Source of the DNA: Pseudomonas berkeleyensis
GTDB lineage: Bacteria; Pseudomonadota; Gammaproteobacteria; Pseudomonadales; Pseudomonadaceae
Reading direction: 5' to 3'
Length of the DNA: 64,000 bases
Assembly: GCF_014109765.1 (NCBI RefSeq)
Contig: NZ_CP059139.1
Coordinates: forward strand, 1,054,001 to 1,118,000
Part shown: positions 16,907 through 25,261 of the stretch, piece after piece
Numbering within the stretch: the stretch's first letter is position 1
Layout of the letters: every line of letters starts with the position of its first letter
Made by a program: the position numbers and the translations under genes
Notes under the pieces: generated by a model
Databases searched by the model: none
Seen by the model: the letters and a program-made list of their open reading frames with translations, nothing else
What the model was told of the DNA's origin: nothing

Positions 16907-18796
16907 ATGCCCCAGCCGATTCGCCTCAAGGATCACGAAAAAGACGCACGCATGGTTCGGCGCCGTGTGCTGGTCGGGGGCGCTTTCATCCTGCTGCTGA
17001 CGCTCGTGCTGATCATGCGCATGTATTACCTGCAGGTGATTCAGTATGAGCATCACAGCACCCTGGCGGAAAACAACCGTATCCACGTGCAGCCGATCCC
17101 GCCGACGCGCGGGCTGATTTTCGACCGCAATGGTGTGATCATCGCCGACAACCGGCCGAGCTTCAGCCTGACCGTGACGCGAGAGCGCGCCGGAGACTGG
17201 TTGCAGGTGCTCGATACCGTGGTCGAAGTGCTGGAGTTGACCGACGATGATCGGGCGCTGTTCGAGCGTCGCGTGCGCCAGGGGCGCCGTCCGTTCGAGC
17301 CGGTGCCTATCCTGTTCGAGTTGTCCGAGGAGCAGATCGCCCGTGTGGCGGTCAACCAGTTCCGCCTGCCGGGCGTCGAGGTGGCGGCGCAACTGGTGCG
17401 GCATTACCCGCAGCAGGAACACTTCGCGCATTCCGTCGGTTATGTCGGGCGTATCAACGAGCAGGAGCTCAAACGCATCGATCCGACCGATTACGCCGGC
17501 ACGCACCATATCGGCAAGACCGGTATCGAACGTTTCTACGAAGATGAGCTGCACGGCGAGGTCGGTTACGAGGAAGTCGAGACCAACGCGCGTGGCCGCG
17601 TGTTGCGTGTGCTCAATCGCATCGACCCGAAACCGGGCAAGGACATCGTCCTCAGCCTCGACGTGAAGCTGCAGGAGGCCGCCGAGCATGCTCTGGGCGG
17701 CCGCCGGGGTGCGGTGGTGGCGATCGACCCGAACAACGGCGAAGTGTTGGCGATGGTCAGCCAGCCCAGCTTCGACCCCAACCCCTTCGTCACCGGCATC
17801 AGCTTCAAGGCCTATGGCGAGCTGCGTGATTCCATCGACCAGCCGCTCTACAACCGCGTGCTGCGCGGCCTTTACCCGCCCGGCTCGACGATCAAGCCGA
17901 TGGTCGCTGTGTCCGGTCTCGATGCTGGCGTGGTCACGCCCACCTCGCGGGTGTTCGACCCCGGCTTCTATCAATTGCCCAATCACAGCCACAAGTACCG
18001 CAACTGGAACCGCACCGGTGACGGTTGGGTCGACCTCAACCTGGCCATCGCCCGCTCCAACGACACCTATTTCTACGATCTGGCGCACAAAATGGGCGTC
18101 GACCGCATGCATGACTACATGAGTCGCTTCGGCCTGGGTCAGCGGGTTTCGCTGGACATGTTCGAGGAAACCGCCGGGCTGATGCCTTCGCGCGACTGGA
18201 AGCGAGCTCGCTACCGCCAGCCCTGGTATCCGGGTGAGACCCTGATTCTCGGTATCGGCCAGGGCTATATGCAGACCACGCCGCTGCAACTGGCGCAGGC
18301 TACGGCGCTGATGGCCACGCGCGGCAAGTGGATTCGCCCACACCTGGCCAAGAGCATTGCCGGTCGCCTGCCCGTCGACCCCAATCCGATGCCGGATATC
18401 GTGCTGCGTGATCCGAAATTCTGGGATTACGGTATTCGCGGTATGGAAGAAGTGCTGCACGGCCCTCGTGGTACCGCGCGCAAGGTGGGCGACAGTTCGG
18501 TCTATCGCATCGCCGGCAAGAGCGGTACCGCGCAGGTGGTGGCGATCAAGCAGGGCGAGAAGTACGACCGCAACAAGGTGCAGGAGCGCCATCGCGACCA
18601 TGCATTGTTCATAGGCTTCGCCCCGGCAGACAAGCCGCAGATCGCCGTGGCGGTCATGGTGGAAAACGGCGAATCCGGTTCCGGTGTCGCTGCCCCGGTG
18701 GTCAAGCAGGTGATGGACGCCTGGCTGCTGGATGAAAACGGTCAGCTCAAGGCTGAGTTCGCAGCGCCGAAGCCCACCGAGGTCAGTCAGCGATGA
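16907..18796 (+). CDS. mrdA: Penicillin-binding protein 2 (elongasome transpeptidase)
   Basis: A 629-residue class B PBP that cross-links lateral-wall peptidoglycan with RodA as glycosyltransferase partner. One N-terminal membrane anchor (about 23-45) is followed by the PBP dimerisation region and the transpeptidase domain. Active-site motifs: SxxK in PPGSTIKPM, SxN in ARSNDTYFYDLA and KSGT in AGKSGTAQVV. The stop overlaps the rodA start (ATGA), so the two partners are made coupled. Also called pbpA in Pseudomonas. Confidence 0.97.
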   Translation: MPQPIRLKDHEKDARMVRRRVLVGGAFILLLTLVLIMRMYYLQVIQYEHHSTLAENNRIHVQPIPPTRGLIFDRNGVIIADNRPSFSLTVTRERAGDWLQVLDTVVEVLELTDDDRALFERRVRQGRRPFEPVPILFELSEEQIARVAVNQFRLPGVEVAAQLVRHYPQQEHFAHSVGYVGRINEQELKRIDPTDYAGTHHIGKTGIERFYEDELHGEVGYEEVETNARGRVLRVLNRIDPKPGKDIVLSLDVKLQEAAEHALGGRRGAVVAIDPNNGEVLAMVSQPSFDPNPFVTGISFKAYGELRDSIDQPLYNRVLRGLYPPGSTIKPMVAVSGLDAGVVTPTSRVFDPGFYQLPNHSHKYRNWNRTGDGWVDLNLAIARSNDTYFYDLAHKMGVDRMHDYMSRFGLGQRVSLDMFEETAGLMPSRDWKRARYRQPWYPGETLILGIGQGYMQTTPLQLAQATALMATRGKWIRPHLAKSIAGRLPVDPNPMPDIVLRDPKFWDYGIRGMEEVLHGPRGTARKVGDSSVYRIAGKSGTAQVVAIKQGEKYDRNKVQERHRDHALFIGFAPADKPQIAVAVMVENGESGSGVAAPVVKQVMDAWLLDENGQLKAEFAAPKPTEVSQR

Positions 18797-19938
18797 AGAG
18801 TAATTTCGACCGGGTTCTGTCCGACGAGGACGTACTGCGTCGCCGTGCCACTCTGCTACAGCGCCTGCATATCGACGGCTGGCTGTTGCTGCTGCTACTG
18901 GTGCTTGGCGCCGGCAGCCTGTTCATCCTTTATTCGGCCAGCGGCAAGAACATCGATCTGTTGCTCAAGCAGGCGTCGTCCTTCGGCATCGGCATGGTCG
19001 CGGTGGTCGTGATCGCCCAGTTCGATCCGCGCTTCATGGCGCGCTGGGTGCCGCTGGCTTATGTCATCGGCGTCGCGCTGCTGACCGTGGTGGAGGTCAT
19101 GGGCCACACTGCGATGGGCGCTACGCGCTGGATCAACATCCCAGGGGTGATCCGCTTCCAGCCCTCGGAGCTGATGAAAATCATCATGCCGATGACCATC
19201 GCCTGGTACCTGTCCCGGCATAATCTGCCGCCACGTTTCAAACACATCGTCATCAGCCTGGCGATGATCGGCGTGCCCTTCGTGCTGATCGTCAAGCAGC
19301 CGGATCTGGGAACCTCGCTGCTGATTCTTGCCTCGGGCGCCTTCGTCATCTTCATGGCCGGCCTGCAATGGCGCTGGATCGTCGGCGCCGCCGCCGCAGT
19401 GGTGCCGATCGCGGTGGGCATGTGGTACTTCGTGATGCACGACTACCAGAAACGCCGCGTGCTGACCTTCCTCAATCCAGAGAGCGACCCGCTGGGGGCC
19501 GGCTGGAACATCATCCAGTCCAAGGCTGCCATCGGCTCCGGCGGTGTACTGGGCAAGGGCTGGCTGCTGGGTACCCAGTCGCACCTGGATTTTTTGCCGG
19601 AAAGTCATACGGACTTTATCATTGCCGTGCTCGCTGAAGAGTTCGGCCTGGTTGGTGTCTGTTTGTTGCTGTTGTTGTACCTGCTGTTGCTTGCACGCGG
19701 TTTGGTGATTACCGTCCAGGCTCAGACGCTGTTCGGCAAGCTGCTGGCAGGTGCGTTGACCATGACCTTCTTCGTCTATGTATTCGTCAACATCGGCATG
19801 GTCAGTGGGCTGCTTCCTGTCGTGGGCGTGCCACTGCCTTTCATTAGCTACGGCGGAACCCATCTGGTCACGCTGTTGTCAGGCTTCGGGATATTGATGG
19901 CGATCCACACTCACAGAAAGTGGATCGCTCAGGTTTGA
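18793..19938 (+). CDS. rodA: Rod shape-determining SEDS glycosyltransferase RodA
   Basis: A 381-residue polytopic membrane protein of the SEDS family that polymerises glycan strands in the elongasome with PBP2. Family features: GATRWINIPGVIRFQPSELMKI, the loop HDYQKRRVLTFLNPESDPLGAGWNIIQSKAAIGSGG with HLDFLPESHTDFIIAVLAEEFG, and LPFISYGGTHLVTLLSGFGI. It overlaps mrdA by four bases, and the transglycosylase gene starts 17 bases after its stop. Also called mrdB. Confidence 0.97.
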   Translation: MKSNFDRVLSDEDVLRRRATLLQRLHIDGWLLLLLLVLGAGSLFILYSASGKNIDLLLKQASSFGIGMVAVVVIAQFDPRFMARWVPLAYVIGVALLTVVEVMGHTAMGATRWINIPGVIRFQPSELMKIIMPMTIAWYLSRHNLPPRFKHIVISLAMIGVPFVLIVKQPDLGTSLLILASGAFVIFMAGLQWRWIVGAAAAVVPIAVGMWYFVMHDYQKRRVLTFLNPESDPLGAGWNIIQSKAAIGSGGVLGKGWLLGTQSHLDFLPESHTDFIIAVLAEEFGLVGVCLLLLLYLLLLARGLVITVQAQTLFGKLLAGALTMTFFVYVFVNIGMVSGLLPVVGVPLPFISYGGTHLVTLLSGFGILMAIHTHRKWIAQV

Positions 19939-19955
19939 TTGGGGGTTTTGAGTTA

Positions 19956-20966
19956 ATGCATGCATTGCGCAATTGGACCGCTCGGGCATTTGTGGGCGTA
20001 GGTCTTGCTGGTCTGCTCGGTGGCGGCGCCCAGGCGCTGGCAGCCGATTACCAGGACTCGCCACAGGTAACCGAGTTCGTCGAGGAAATGACCCGCGACT
20101 ACGGCTTTGCCAGTGAGCAACTGTACGCGCTGTTCGCCGAGGTCGAGCGCAAGCAGGCCATCCTCGACGCGATTTCGCGGCCGGCCGAGAAGGTCAAGCC
20201 CTGGAAGGAATACCGGCCGATCTTCATCACCGACAAGCGCATCGCTCAAGGCGTGGAGTTCTGGAACAAGCATCAGGCCGCGCTGGAAAAGGCCGAGGCC
20301 GAATACGGCGTACCGCCGCAGTTCATCGTCGCCATCATCGGCGTGGAAACCTTCTACGGCGGTAATACCGGTAGCTGGCGGGTGATGGACGCACTGTCGA
20401 CCCTGGCTTTCGATTACCCGCCGCGTGCGCCGTTCTTCCGCAAGGAACTGCGTGAATTCCTCATGCTCACCCGTGAAGAACAGGTCGACCCGATTACGCT
20501 CAAGGGCTCCTACGCCGGTGCCATGGGCCTGCCGCAGTTCATGCCGAGCAGCTTCCGCGCCTATGCCGTGGACTTCGACGGCGATGGCCATATCAATATC
20601 TGGAGCAACCCCACCGATGCCATCGGCAGCGTCGCCAGCTACTTCAAGCGTCACGGCTGGCAAGCCGGTGGCCAGGTGGCCAGCCGCGTCGAAGTCAGCG
20701 GTGCACGCGTCGACGAAGGCCTGACCCAGGGGCTCGACCCGGTGAAGAATGTCGCCGAGCTGCGGGCTCTGGGCTGGAACAGCAAGGATGCCCTCGCCGA
20801 GGACGTGCCGGTGACCGCGTTTCGTCTGGAAGGCGCAGAAGGCGACGAATACTGGTTCGGTCTGCCCAACTTCTACACCATCACCCGCTACAATCGCAGC
20901 GTGATGTATGCCATGGCGGTCAACCAGCTCGCCGAGCTGCTGGTCGAAGCACGGGGTAATCGATGA
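19956..20966 (+). CDS. sltB1: Soluble lytic murein transglycosylase B (MltB/SltB1 type)
   Basis: A 336-residue periplasmic enzyme that cleaves the glycan backbone to 1,6-anhydro-muropeptides. The signal peptide (MHALRNWTARAFVGVGLAGL...ALAA) has no lipobox cysteine, which fits the soluble SltB1 form and not lipoprotein MltB. The catalytic glutamate is in AIIGVETFYGGNTG; MGLPQFMPSSFRAYAVDFDGDG follows. An upstream in-frame ATG (19920) inside rodA is ignored because the signal peptide starts at 19956. Its stop overlaps the rlpA ATG by four bases. Confidence 0.94.
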   Translation: MHALRNWTARAFVGVGLAGLLGGGAQALAADYQDSPQVTEFVEEMTRDYGFASEQLYALFAEVERKQAILDAISRPAEKVKPWKEYRPIFITDKRIAQGVEFWNKHQAALEKAEAEYGVPPQFIVAIIGVETFYGGNTGSWRVMDALSTLAFDYPPRAPFFRKELREFLMLTREEQVDPITLKGSYAGAMGLPQFMPSSFRAYAVDFDGDGHINIWSNPTDAIGSVASYFKRHGWQAGGQVASRVEVSGARVDEGLTQGLDPVKNVAELRALGWNSKDALAEDVPVTAFRLEGAEGDEYWFGLPNFYTITRYNRSVMYAMAVNQLAELLVEARGNR

Positions 20967-21976
20967 GTTCGTCCAAACTGCTGCCGCTGGCAGCTTGCGT
21001 GACCGCAGCGCTGCTGCTGGCGAGCTGTTCTTCCAATCGCGCCCCGCAGCCGGTGGTGACGCCGGGGCAGTCGGCAGGCATTTCCGGCCCGGATGACTTC
21101 AACCGGCCACACCGCGATGGCGCGCCTTGGTGGGACGTCGACGTTTCGAAGATTCAGGATGCCATCCCCATGCCGCACTATGGCCCGGTCAAGGCCAGCC
21201 CATATGTGGTATTCGGCAAGCAGTACTACCCGATCCAGGATGCCCGCCGCTACCAGGCGACAGGGCCGGCTTCCTGGTACGGCACCAAGTTCCATGGTCA
21301 GGCCACCGCCAATGGTGAGACCTACGACCTGTACGGCATGACCGCCGCGCACAAGACCCTGCCGCTGCCCAGTTACGTACGGGTGACCAACCTGGAGAAC
21401 GGCAAGGTCGTGATCCTGCGGGTCAACGACCGCGGGCCGTTCTATTCCGATCGCATCATCGACCTGTCCTTCGCTGCGGCGAAGAAGCTCGGCTATGCCG
21501 AGAAGGGCACGGCGCGGGTCAAGGTCGAGGGTATCGATCCGCATGAATGGTGGGCACAGCAGGGCCGTCCGGTGCCGCTGGTGCTGGCCAACAATCAGCC
21601 GGCCAAAGCCGCGGTTGCCCAGCCCGTCGCGCAGGCGATGCCGCAAGTGGTCGAGCAGTACTCGCCACCACCGGCGCAGCACGCTGCGGCCGTGGTGCCG
21701 GTGCAGATCGACGCAAAAAAAAACGATTCACTCGCAGCCTCTGGCCTGTATCTCCAGGTGGGAGCCTTCGCCAATCCGGACGCTGCGGAGCTGCTCAAGT
21801 CCAAGTTGAGTCAGACGACCAGTGTGCCGGTGTTCATCAGCTCAGTGGTACGCGACCAGCAGATTCTGCATCGCGTGCGCCTGGGGCCGATCAGCAACCA
21901 GGGCGAGGCTGAGCAGCTGCAGAGCAGCGTGCGCCTGGCCAACCTGGGGCAGCCCACGCTGGTGCGGGCCGACTGA
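20963..21976 (+). CDS. rlpA: Septal-ring lytic transglycosylase RlpA, SPOR-domain lipoprotein
   Basis: A 337-residue outer-membrane lipoprotein; lipobox LLLASC near residue 20. The double-psi beta-barrel domain (about 95-190: GPASWYGTKFHGQATANGE, VRVNDRGPFYSDRIIDLS) cleaves denuded glycan strands lacking stem peptides, as shown for P. aeruginosa RlpA. A Pro/Ala/Gln linker leads to a C-terminal SPOR domain (about 258-334: YLQVGAFANPDAAELLKSKL) that targets septal denuded glycan. A run of nine adenines at 21715-21723 lies in the linker just before SPOR. It is coupled to sltB1 by a four-base overlap. Confidence 0.96.
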   Translation: MSSSKLLPLAACVTAALLLASCSSNRAPQPVVTPGQSAGISGPDDFNRPHRDGAPWWDVDVSKIQDAIPMPHYGPVKASPYVVFGKQYYPIQDARRYQATGPASWYGTKFHGQATANGETYDLYGMTAAHKTLPLPSYVRVTNLENGKVVILRVNDRGPFYSDRIIDLSFAAAKKLGYAEKGTARVKVEGIDPHEWWAQQGRPVPLVLANNQPAKAAVAQPVAQAMPQVVEQYSPPPAQHAAAVVPVQIDAKKNDSLAASGLYLQVGAFANPDAAELLKSKLSQTTSVPVFISSVVRDQQILHRVRLGPISNQGEAEQLQSSVRLANLGQPTLVRAD

Positions 21977-22084
21977 CGGCACTAAACCGGCATTTGCCGG
22001 ACTAAATCCGAGGCTCGCTTTTTCGCGAGTCGAAAGATGGCCCTTCGGGGCCGTACAACCCAAGCAATGATTTTCGAGAGACGG
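21977..22084. other. rlpA-dacC gap with small hairpins
   Basis: This 108-base gap contains a CCGGCA/TGCCGG hairpin (about 21987-22000) and a GGCCC-TTC-GGGGCC hairpin close to the dacC start. Neither has a clear T-run, so I do not call a terminator. The promoter for dacC, if separate, is not evident. Confidence 0.35.
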
Positions 22085-23260
22085 ATGAACATCACCAGCT
22101 TCGTGCAACGTGCTTCCCTGGTTCTTACCCTTCTGGCGGCGCCCCTTGCCATGGCCAGTCAGCAGGTGGTTCCGGCGCCGCCGCAACTGGCCGCCAAATC
22201 TTATGTGCTGATGGATGCCGCCAGCGGCAACGTCCTGGTCGAGAACAACGCTGACGAGCGTCTGCCGCCAGCCAGCCTGACCAAGCTGATGACCGCCTAC
22301 ATCGCCACCCTGGAAATCCGTAACGGCAAGATCGGCGAGCAGGATCTGGTGACCATCAGCGAACACGCCTGGCGTACCGGTGGTGCGGCTTCTGGCGGCT
22401 CGACCATGTTCCTGCCGTTGAACAGCCAGGCGACTGTCGATGACTTGCTGCACGGCATCATCATCCAGTCCGGTAACGACGCGAGCATCGCCATCGCCGA
22501 ATACATCGCTGGCAGCGAGGATGCCTTCGCCGACATGATGAACGCCACCGCCGAGCGCCTGGGCATGAAGAACAGCCACTTCATGAACGCCACCGGTCTG
22601 CCGCATCCCGAGCACTACTCCAGTGCCCATGACATGGCGATCCTGGCGCGCGCGATCATCGACGAAGATGCCGAGCACTATGCGATCTACTCGCAGAAGG
22701 AATTCCTCTGGAACAACATCAAGCAGCCCAACCGCAACCTGCTGCTGTGGCGTGACCGTACCGTCGACGGTCTGAAAACCGGTCACACTCAGGAAGCCGG
22801 CTTCTGCCTGGTGGCCTCGGCCGTGCGTGATGGCGCCCGGATGATCACCTCGGTATTCGGTACCGACAGCGAGCAGGCCCGCGCTGCGGAAACCCAGAAG
22901 CTGCTGACCTATGGCTTCCGTTTCTTCGAAAGCCGCACCTTCTACCAGAAGGGTACCGAACTGGCTCAGGCCACTGTCTGGAAAGGCGCTGCGCGTCAGG
23001 TCAAGGCCGGCCTGGCCGAAGACCTGACCATGACCATGCCCAAGGGGCAGCTGGAAAAGCTGCAGGCGAGCATGAGCCTCAACCCGCAGTTGGTCGCACC
23101 GATTGCGCAGGGTGACGTGATTGGCAAGGTCGAAGTACGACTGGGTGACGAGGTGGTGCGCAGCACCGACCTGGTCGCTCTGGAACCGGTGGAAGAGGGC
23201 GGCCTGCTGCGCCGTCTGTGGGACAGCATTCGGTTGTTCTTCTTCGGCCTGTTCAACTGA
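22085..23260 (+). CDS. dacC: D-alanyl-D-alanine carboxypeptidase (PBP5/6 type)
   Basis: A 391-residue low-molecular-weight PBP that trims the terminal D-Ala from pentapeptides. The signal peptide starts at the ATG at 22085 (GAGAGACGG just upstream); the longer frame from 22037 has no sensible N-terminus. Active-site motifs: SxxK in PPASLTKLM, SGN in QSGNDASIAIAEYI and KTG in GLKTGHTQEAGFCL. A C-terminal beta-rich domain and an amphipathic anchor (WDSIRLFFFGLFN) tie it to the inner membrane. In P. aeruginosa this position holds the PBP5 gene. Confidence 0.96.
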   Translation: MNITSFVQRASLVLTLLAAPLAMASQQVVPAPPQLAAKSYVLMDAASGNVLVENNADERLPPASLTKLMTAYIATLEIRNGKIGEQDLVTISEHAWRTGGAASGGSTMFLPLNSQATVDDLLHGIIIQSGNDASIAIAEYIAGSEDAFADMMNATAERLGMKNSHFMNATGLPHPEHYSSAHDMAILARAIIDEDAEHYAIYSQKEFLWNNIKQPNRNLLLWRDRTVDGLKTGHTQEAGFCLVASAVRDGARMITSVFGTDSEQARAAETQKLLTYGFRFFESRTFYQKGTELAQATVWKGAARQVKAGLAEDLTMTMPKGQLEKLQASMSLNPQLVAPIAQGDVIGKVEVRLGDEVVRSTDLVALEPVEEGGLLRRLWDSIRLFFFGLFN

Positions 23261-23326
23261 CAGCTGCCTTTGCAAGTCGCTGGCGTTGAAATCGGCGGAG
23301 TTAGGGCCCACATACAGGCTGTAACC

Positions 23327-23398
23327 GTGCCTCTCCTCGCCTGACTGCTGAGAGGCACTCTGCTTCCGCCCGGCCGCTCCGATCTGGAGCGGCCCTTT
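23327..23398 (+). terminator. Two tandem hairpins between dacC and ybeD
   Basis: The first hairpin is a perfect 9-bp stem GTGCCTCTC (23327-23335) with GAGAGGCAC (23350-23358). The second is a perfect 9-bp stem GGCCGCTCC (23372-23380) with GGAGCGGCC (23386-23394) followed by CTTT. The second reads as a weak-tailed terminator for dacC. The pair might instead be a processed RNA leader for ybeD-lipB. Confidence 0.55.
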
Positions 23399-23427
23399 AC
23401 TGGACGGGTCACAAGCCCGCTGATGCC

Positions 23428-23706
23428 ATGACCGATAGCGACGTTCAACCCCCCAAAATCGAATTCCCCTGCGAGCGTTACCCGATCAAGGTTATCGGCA
23501 CTGCTGGCGAAGGTTTTTCCGACCTGGTCATCGAGGTGATTCAGCGTCATGCGCCTGACCTGGATACCTCGACGTTGGTCATGCGTGACAGCCGCAACGG
23601 CAATTTCCTCTCCGTACAGTTGCTGATCACCGCCACAGGCGTCGAGCAGCTGCAGGCGATCCACGTCGATCTGCGTGCGACTGGTCGCGTGCACATGGTG
23701 CTCTGA
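23428..23706 (+). CDS. ybeD: YbeD/DUF493 family protein
   Basis: A 92-residue small cytoplasmic protein of the DUF493 family with an ACT-like fold ([26 protein letters not shown]). It is nearly always next to lipB in gammaproteobacteria and is thought to be an allosteric or regulatory helper, but no activity is established. Its stop is directly followed by the lipB GTG. Confidence 0.92.
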   Translation: MTDSDVQPPKIEFPCERYPIKVIGTAGEGFSDLVIEVIQRHAPDLDTSTLVMRDSRNGNFLSVQLLITATGVEQLQAIHVDLRATGRVHMVL

Positions 23707-24324
23707 GTGCCTGAACTCATCGTTCGTCATCTTGGCCTGGTCGACTATCAACCGACGCTGGAGGCCATGCGCAATCTGACCCGCGAGCGCGATGAGCACA
23801 CGCCGGACGAAATCTGGCTGCTGCAACATCCCAAGGTGTTCACCCAGGGCCAGGCCGGCAAGGCCGAGCATCTGTTGGCACCGGGCGACATTCCGGTGAT
23901 TCAGGTTGAGCGGGGCGGTCAGGTGACCTACCACGGCCCCGGCCAGCTAGTGGCCTATCTGATGCTGGATCTGCGCCGTCTCGATCTGGGGGTGCGCGAG
24001 CTGGTCACGGCCATGGAGCAGAGCCTGGTCGATCTGCTGGCCCACTACGGCGTCGATGCAGCGCCCAAGGCGGATGCGCCAGGCGTATACGTCAACGGTG
24101 ACAAGATCGCCTCGCTGGGCTTGCGCGTCAGCCGTGGCTGCTCGTTCCATGGCCTGGCGCTGAACGTCGACATGGACATGACGCCATTCCAGCGCATCAA
24201 TCCCTGCGGCTATGCCGGCCTGAAGATGGTGCAATTGCGCGATCTGCTCGACACCGCACCAGCATTCGAAGAAGTGGCACAGCGCCTCGAGCAGACGCTG
24301 CGCAGGCGCCTGGGCTTCGTATAA
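23707..24324 (+). CDS. lipB: Octanoyl-ACP:protein N-octanoyltransferase
   Basis: A 205-residue enzyme that transfers octanoyl from ACP to lipoyl domains, the first step of endogenous lipoate synthesis. [23 protein letters not shown], the lysine in [27 protein letters not shown] and the catalytic cysteine in [14 protein letters not shown] are all present. The GTG start abuts the ybeD stop. In most pseudomonads the lipoyl synthase gene lipA follows; here a repeat-rich gap and zapG follow instead. Confidence 0.96.
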   Translation: MPELIVRHLGLVDYQPTLEAMRNLTRERDEHTPDEIWLLQHPKVFTQGQAGKAEHLLAPGDIPVIQVERGGQVTYHGPGQLVAYLMLDLRRLDLGVRELVTAMEQSLVDLLAHYGVDAAPKADAPGVYVNGDKIASLGLRVSRGCSFHGLALNVDMDMTPFQRINPCGYAGLKMVQLRDLLDTAPAFEEVAQRLEQTLRRRLGFV

Positions 24325-24330
24325 CACCGT

Positions 24331-24516
24331 GTAGGAGCGAACGGGCGGCGTTCCGCTTTATTCGCGAACGAAGGTGACAGCCTTGTAGGGTGGGCTTTAG
24401 CCCACGCTGACCGCCTGTGGTGGGCTGAAGCGGAGCACCGCCCGGCCCACCCTACGGGCCTTTGCACCAACCCCCCCAACACTTAACGCTGACATAGGCA
24501 ATAAATTCGCTCCTAC
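24331..24516. repeat. Nested palindromic repeats at the lipB/zapG junction
   Basis: The outer pair is GTAGGAGCGAA (24331-24341) with TTCGCTCCTAC (24506-24516), the GTAGGAGCG repeat common in Pseudomonas. Inside lies a second inverted pair, GTAGGGTGGGC (24385-24395) with GCCCACCCTAC (24445-24455). The arrangement looks like one palindromic element inserted in another. No gene is present in the gap. Confidence 0.75.
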
Positions 24517-24520
24517 AAAA

Positions 24521-24550
24521 CAAAAAGCCCCGCAGTTGCGGGGCTCTTTG
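24521..24550 (-). terminator. Rho-independent terminator of zapG
   Basis: An 8-bp stem AGCCCCGC/GCGGGGCT (24526-24533 with 24538-24545) with a four-base loop, followed on the minus strand by five T. It lies 15 bases past the stop of the minus-strand gene. Confidence 0.8.
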
Positions 24551-24564
24551 CATCGGCTCGAAAA

Positions 24565-24999
24565 TTACGGCTTCTTCAGCCCGTAGCTCTCGTCCAGCAT
24601 GCCCGGGCCATCGCTTTTCGGCGCATAGTCCTTGGGCATTTCGTAGTTCTTCGGCGGCGTCAGGCGCTCGCGTTTCTCGCCGGCTTCGGTGCTGTTCAGG
24701 GTGGCCAGCAGACGTTGACGGGTCAGTTCGTCCAGGGCCAGGCGATTGGCGCCGTCGGACAGGTGTTCCTGCACGTCCTGGTAGCTCTGGGTGAGTTTCT
24801 TCACCAGGCTGGCGGTGGTGTTGAAGTGGGTCACCACTTCGTTCTGGTAGGCCTCGAAGCGTGCCTGCATTTCATCCATCTGCCGCTGCGTACGGCCCGG
24901 TGCAGCATTGGGGGCCAGGCGGGCGAGCAGAAAGCCCACGGCGATGCCGACCACCAGGGTCAGGGCGGGTATCAACCAGGCTGTAACGGTCTGTTCCAC
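24565..24999 (-). CDS. zapG: ZapG/YhcB (DUF1043) membrane-anchored coiled-coil protein
   Basis: A 144-residue inner-membrane protein. One N-terminal transmembrane helix (TAWLIPALTLVVGIAVGFLLARL) precedes a coiled coil (about 35-110, QRQMDEMQARFEAYQNEVVTHFN) and a disordered Pro/Lys-rich tail. YhcB is linked in E. coli to cell division and envelope synthesis and interacts with the elongasome and divisome. In P. aeruginosa its orthologue lies next to the hydrolase-trpS-zapE group, as here. Confidence 0.88.
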   Translation of the reverse strand: MEQTVTAWLIPALTLVVGIAVGFLLARLAPNAAPGRTQRQMDEMQARFEAYQNEVVTHFNTTASLVKKLTQSYQDVQEHLSDGANRLALDELTRQRLLATLNSTEAGEKRERLTPPKNYEMPKDYAPKSDGPGMLDESYGLKKP

Positions 25000-25104
25000 G
25001 AGTCCTTCCTCTCAAAACGGCTTTGCTTTACGTTAGCGGCTTGAGCCTGTGCTGTATATGACCAGAACCTGCTCAGAGTCTACTGCGCGTCGGCGCTGCT
25101 GCGT

Positions 25105-25164
25105 CAAAAACAGGTTCGGAATGCTCATGTACGACAGTACACTCCGCTTCCTCTCCTGTTTTTG
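25105..25164. repeat. 60-bp imperfect palindrome with CAAAAACAGG arms
   Basis: CAAAAACAGG (25105-25114) pairs with CCTGTTTTTG (25155-25164). The interior is also largely self-complementary, with a central GTAC pair around 25129 and 25138. I recognise this layout (GGAATGCTC...CTCCGCTTCC inside the arms) as a dispersed intergenic repeat in Pseudomonas. It lies in the divergent gap between zapG and the hydrolase gene. Confidence 0.65.
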
Positions 25165-25261
25165 CCTGGCATTGCGCGAGCTTGTGAGGCGCTGAACAGG
25201 TTCATTTGCCGCACAGGCAGTTTGCTAGACGAGTCGACCCGTTGCGGGGTCACGGAGTTCA

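Noticed and set aside
16901..18601. A 566-codon minus-strand open frame opposite mrdA
   Set aside because: Antisense shadow. The sense frame encodes PBP2 with all active-site motifs.
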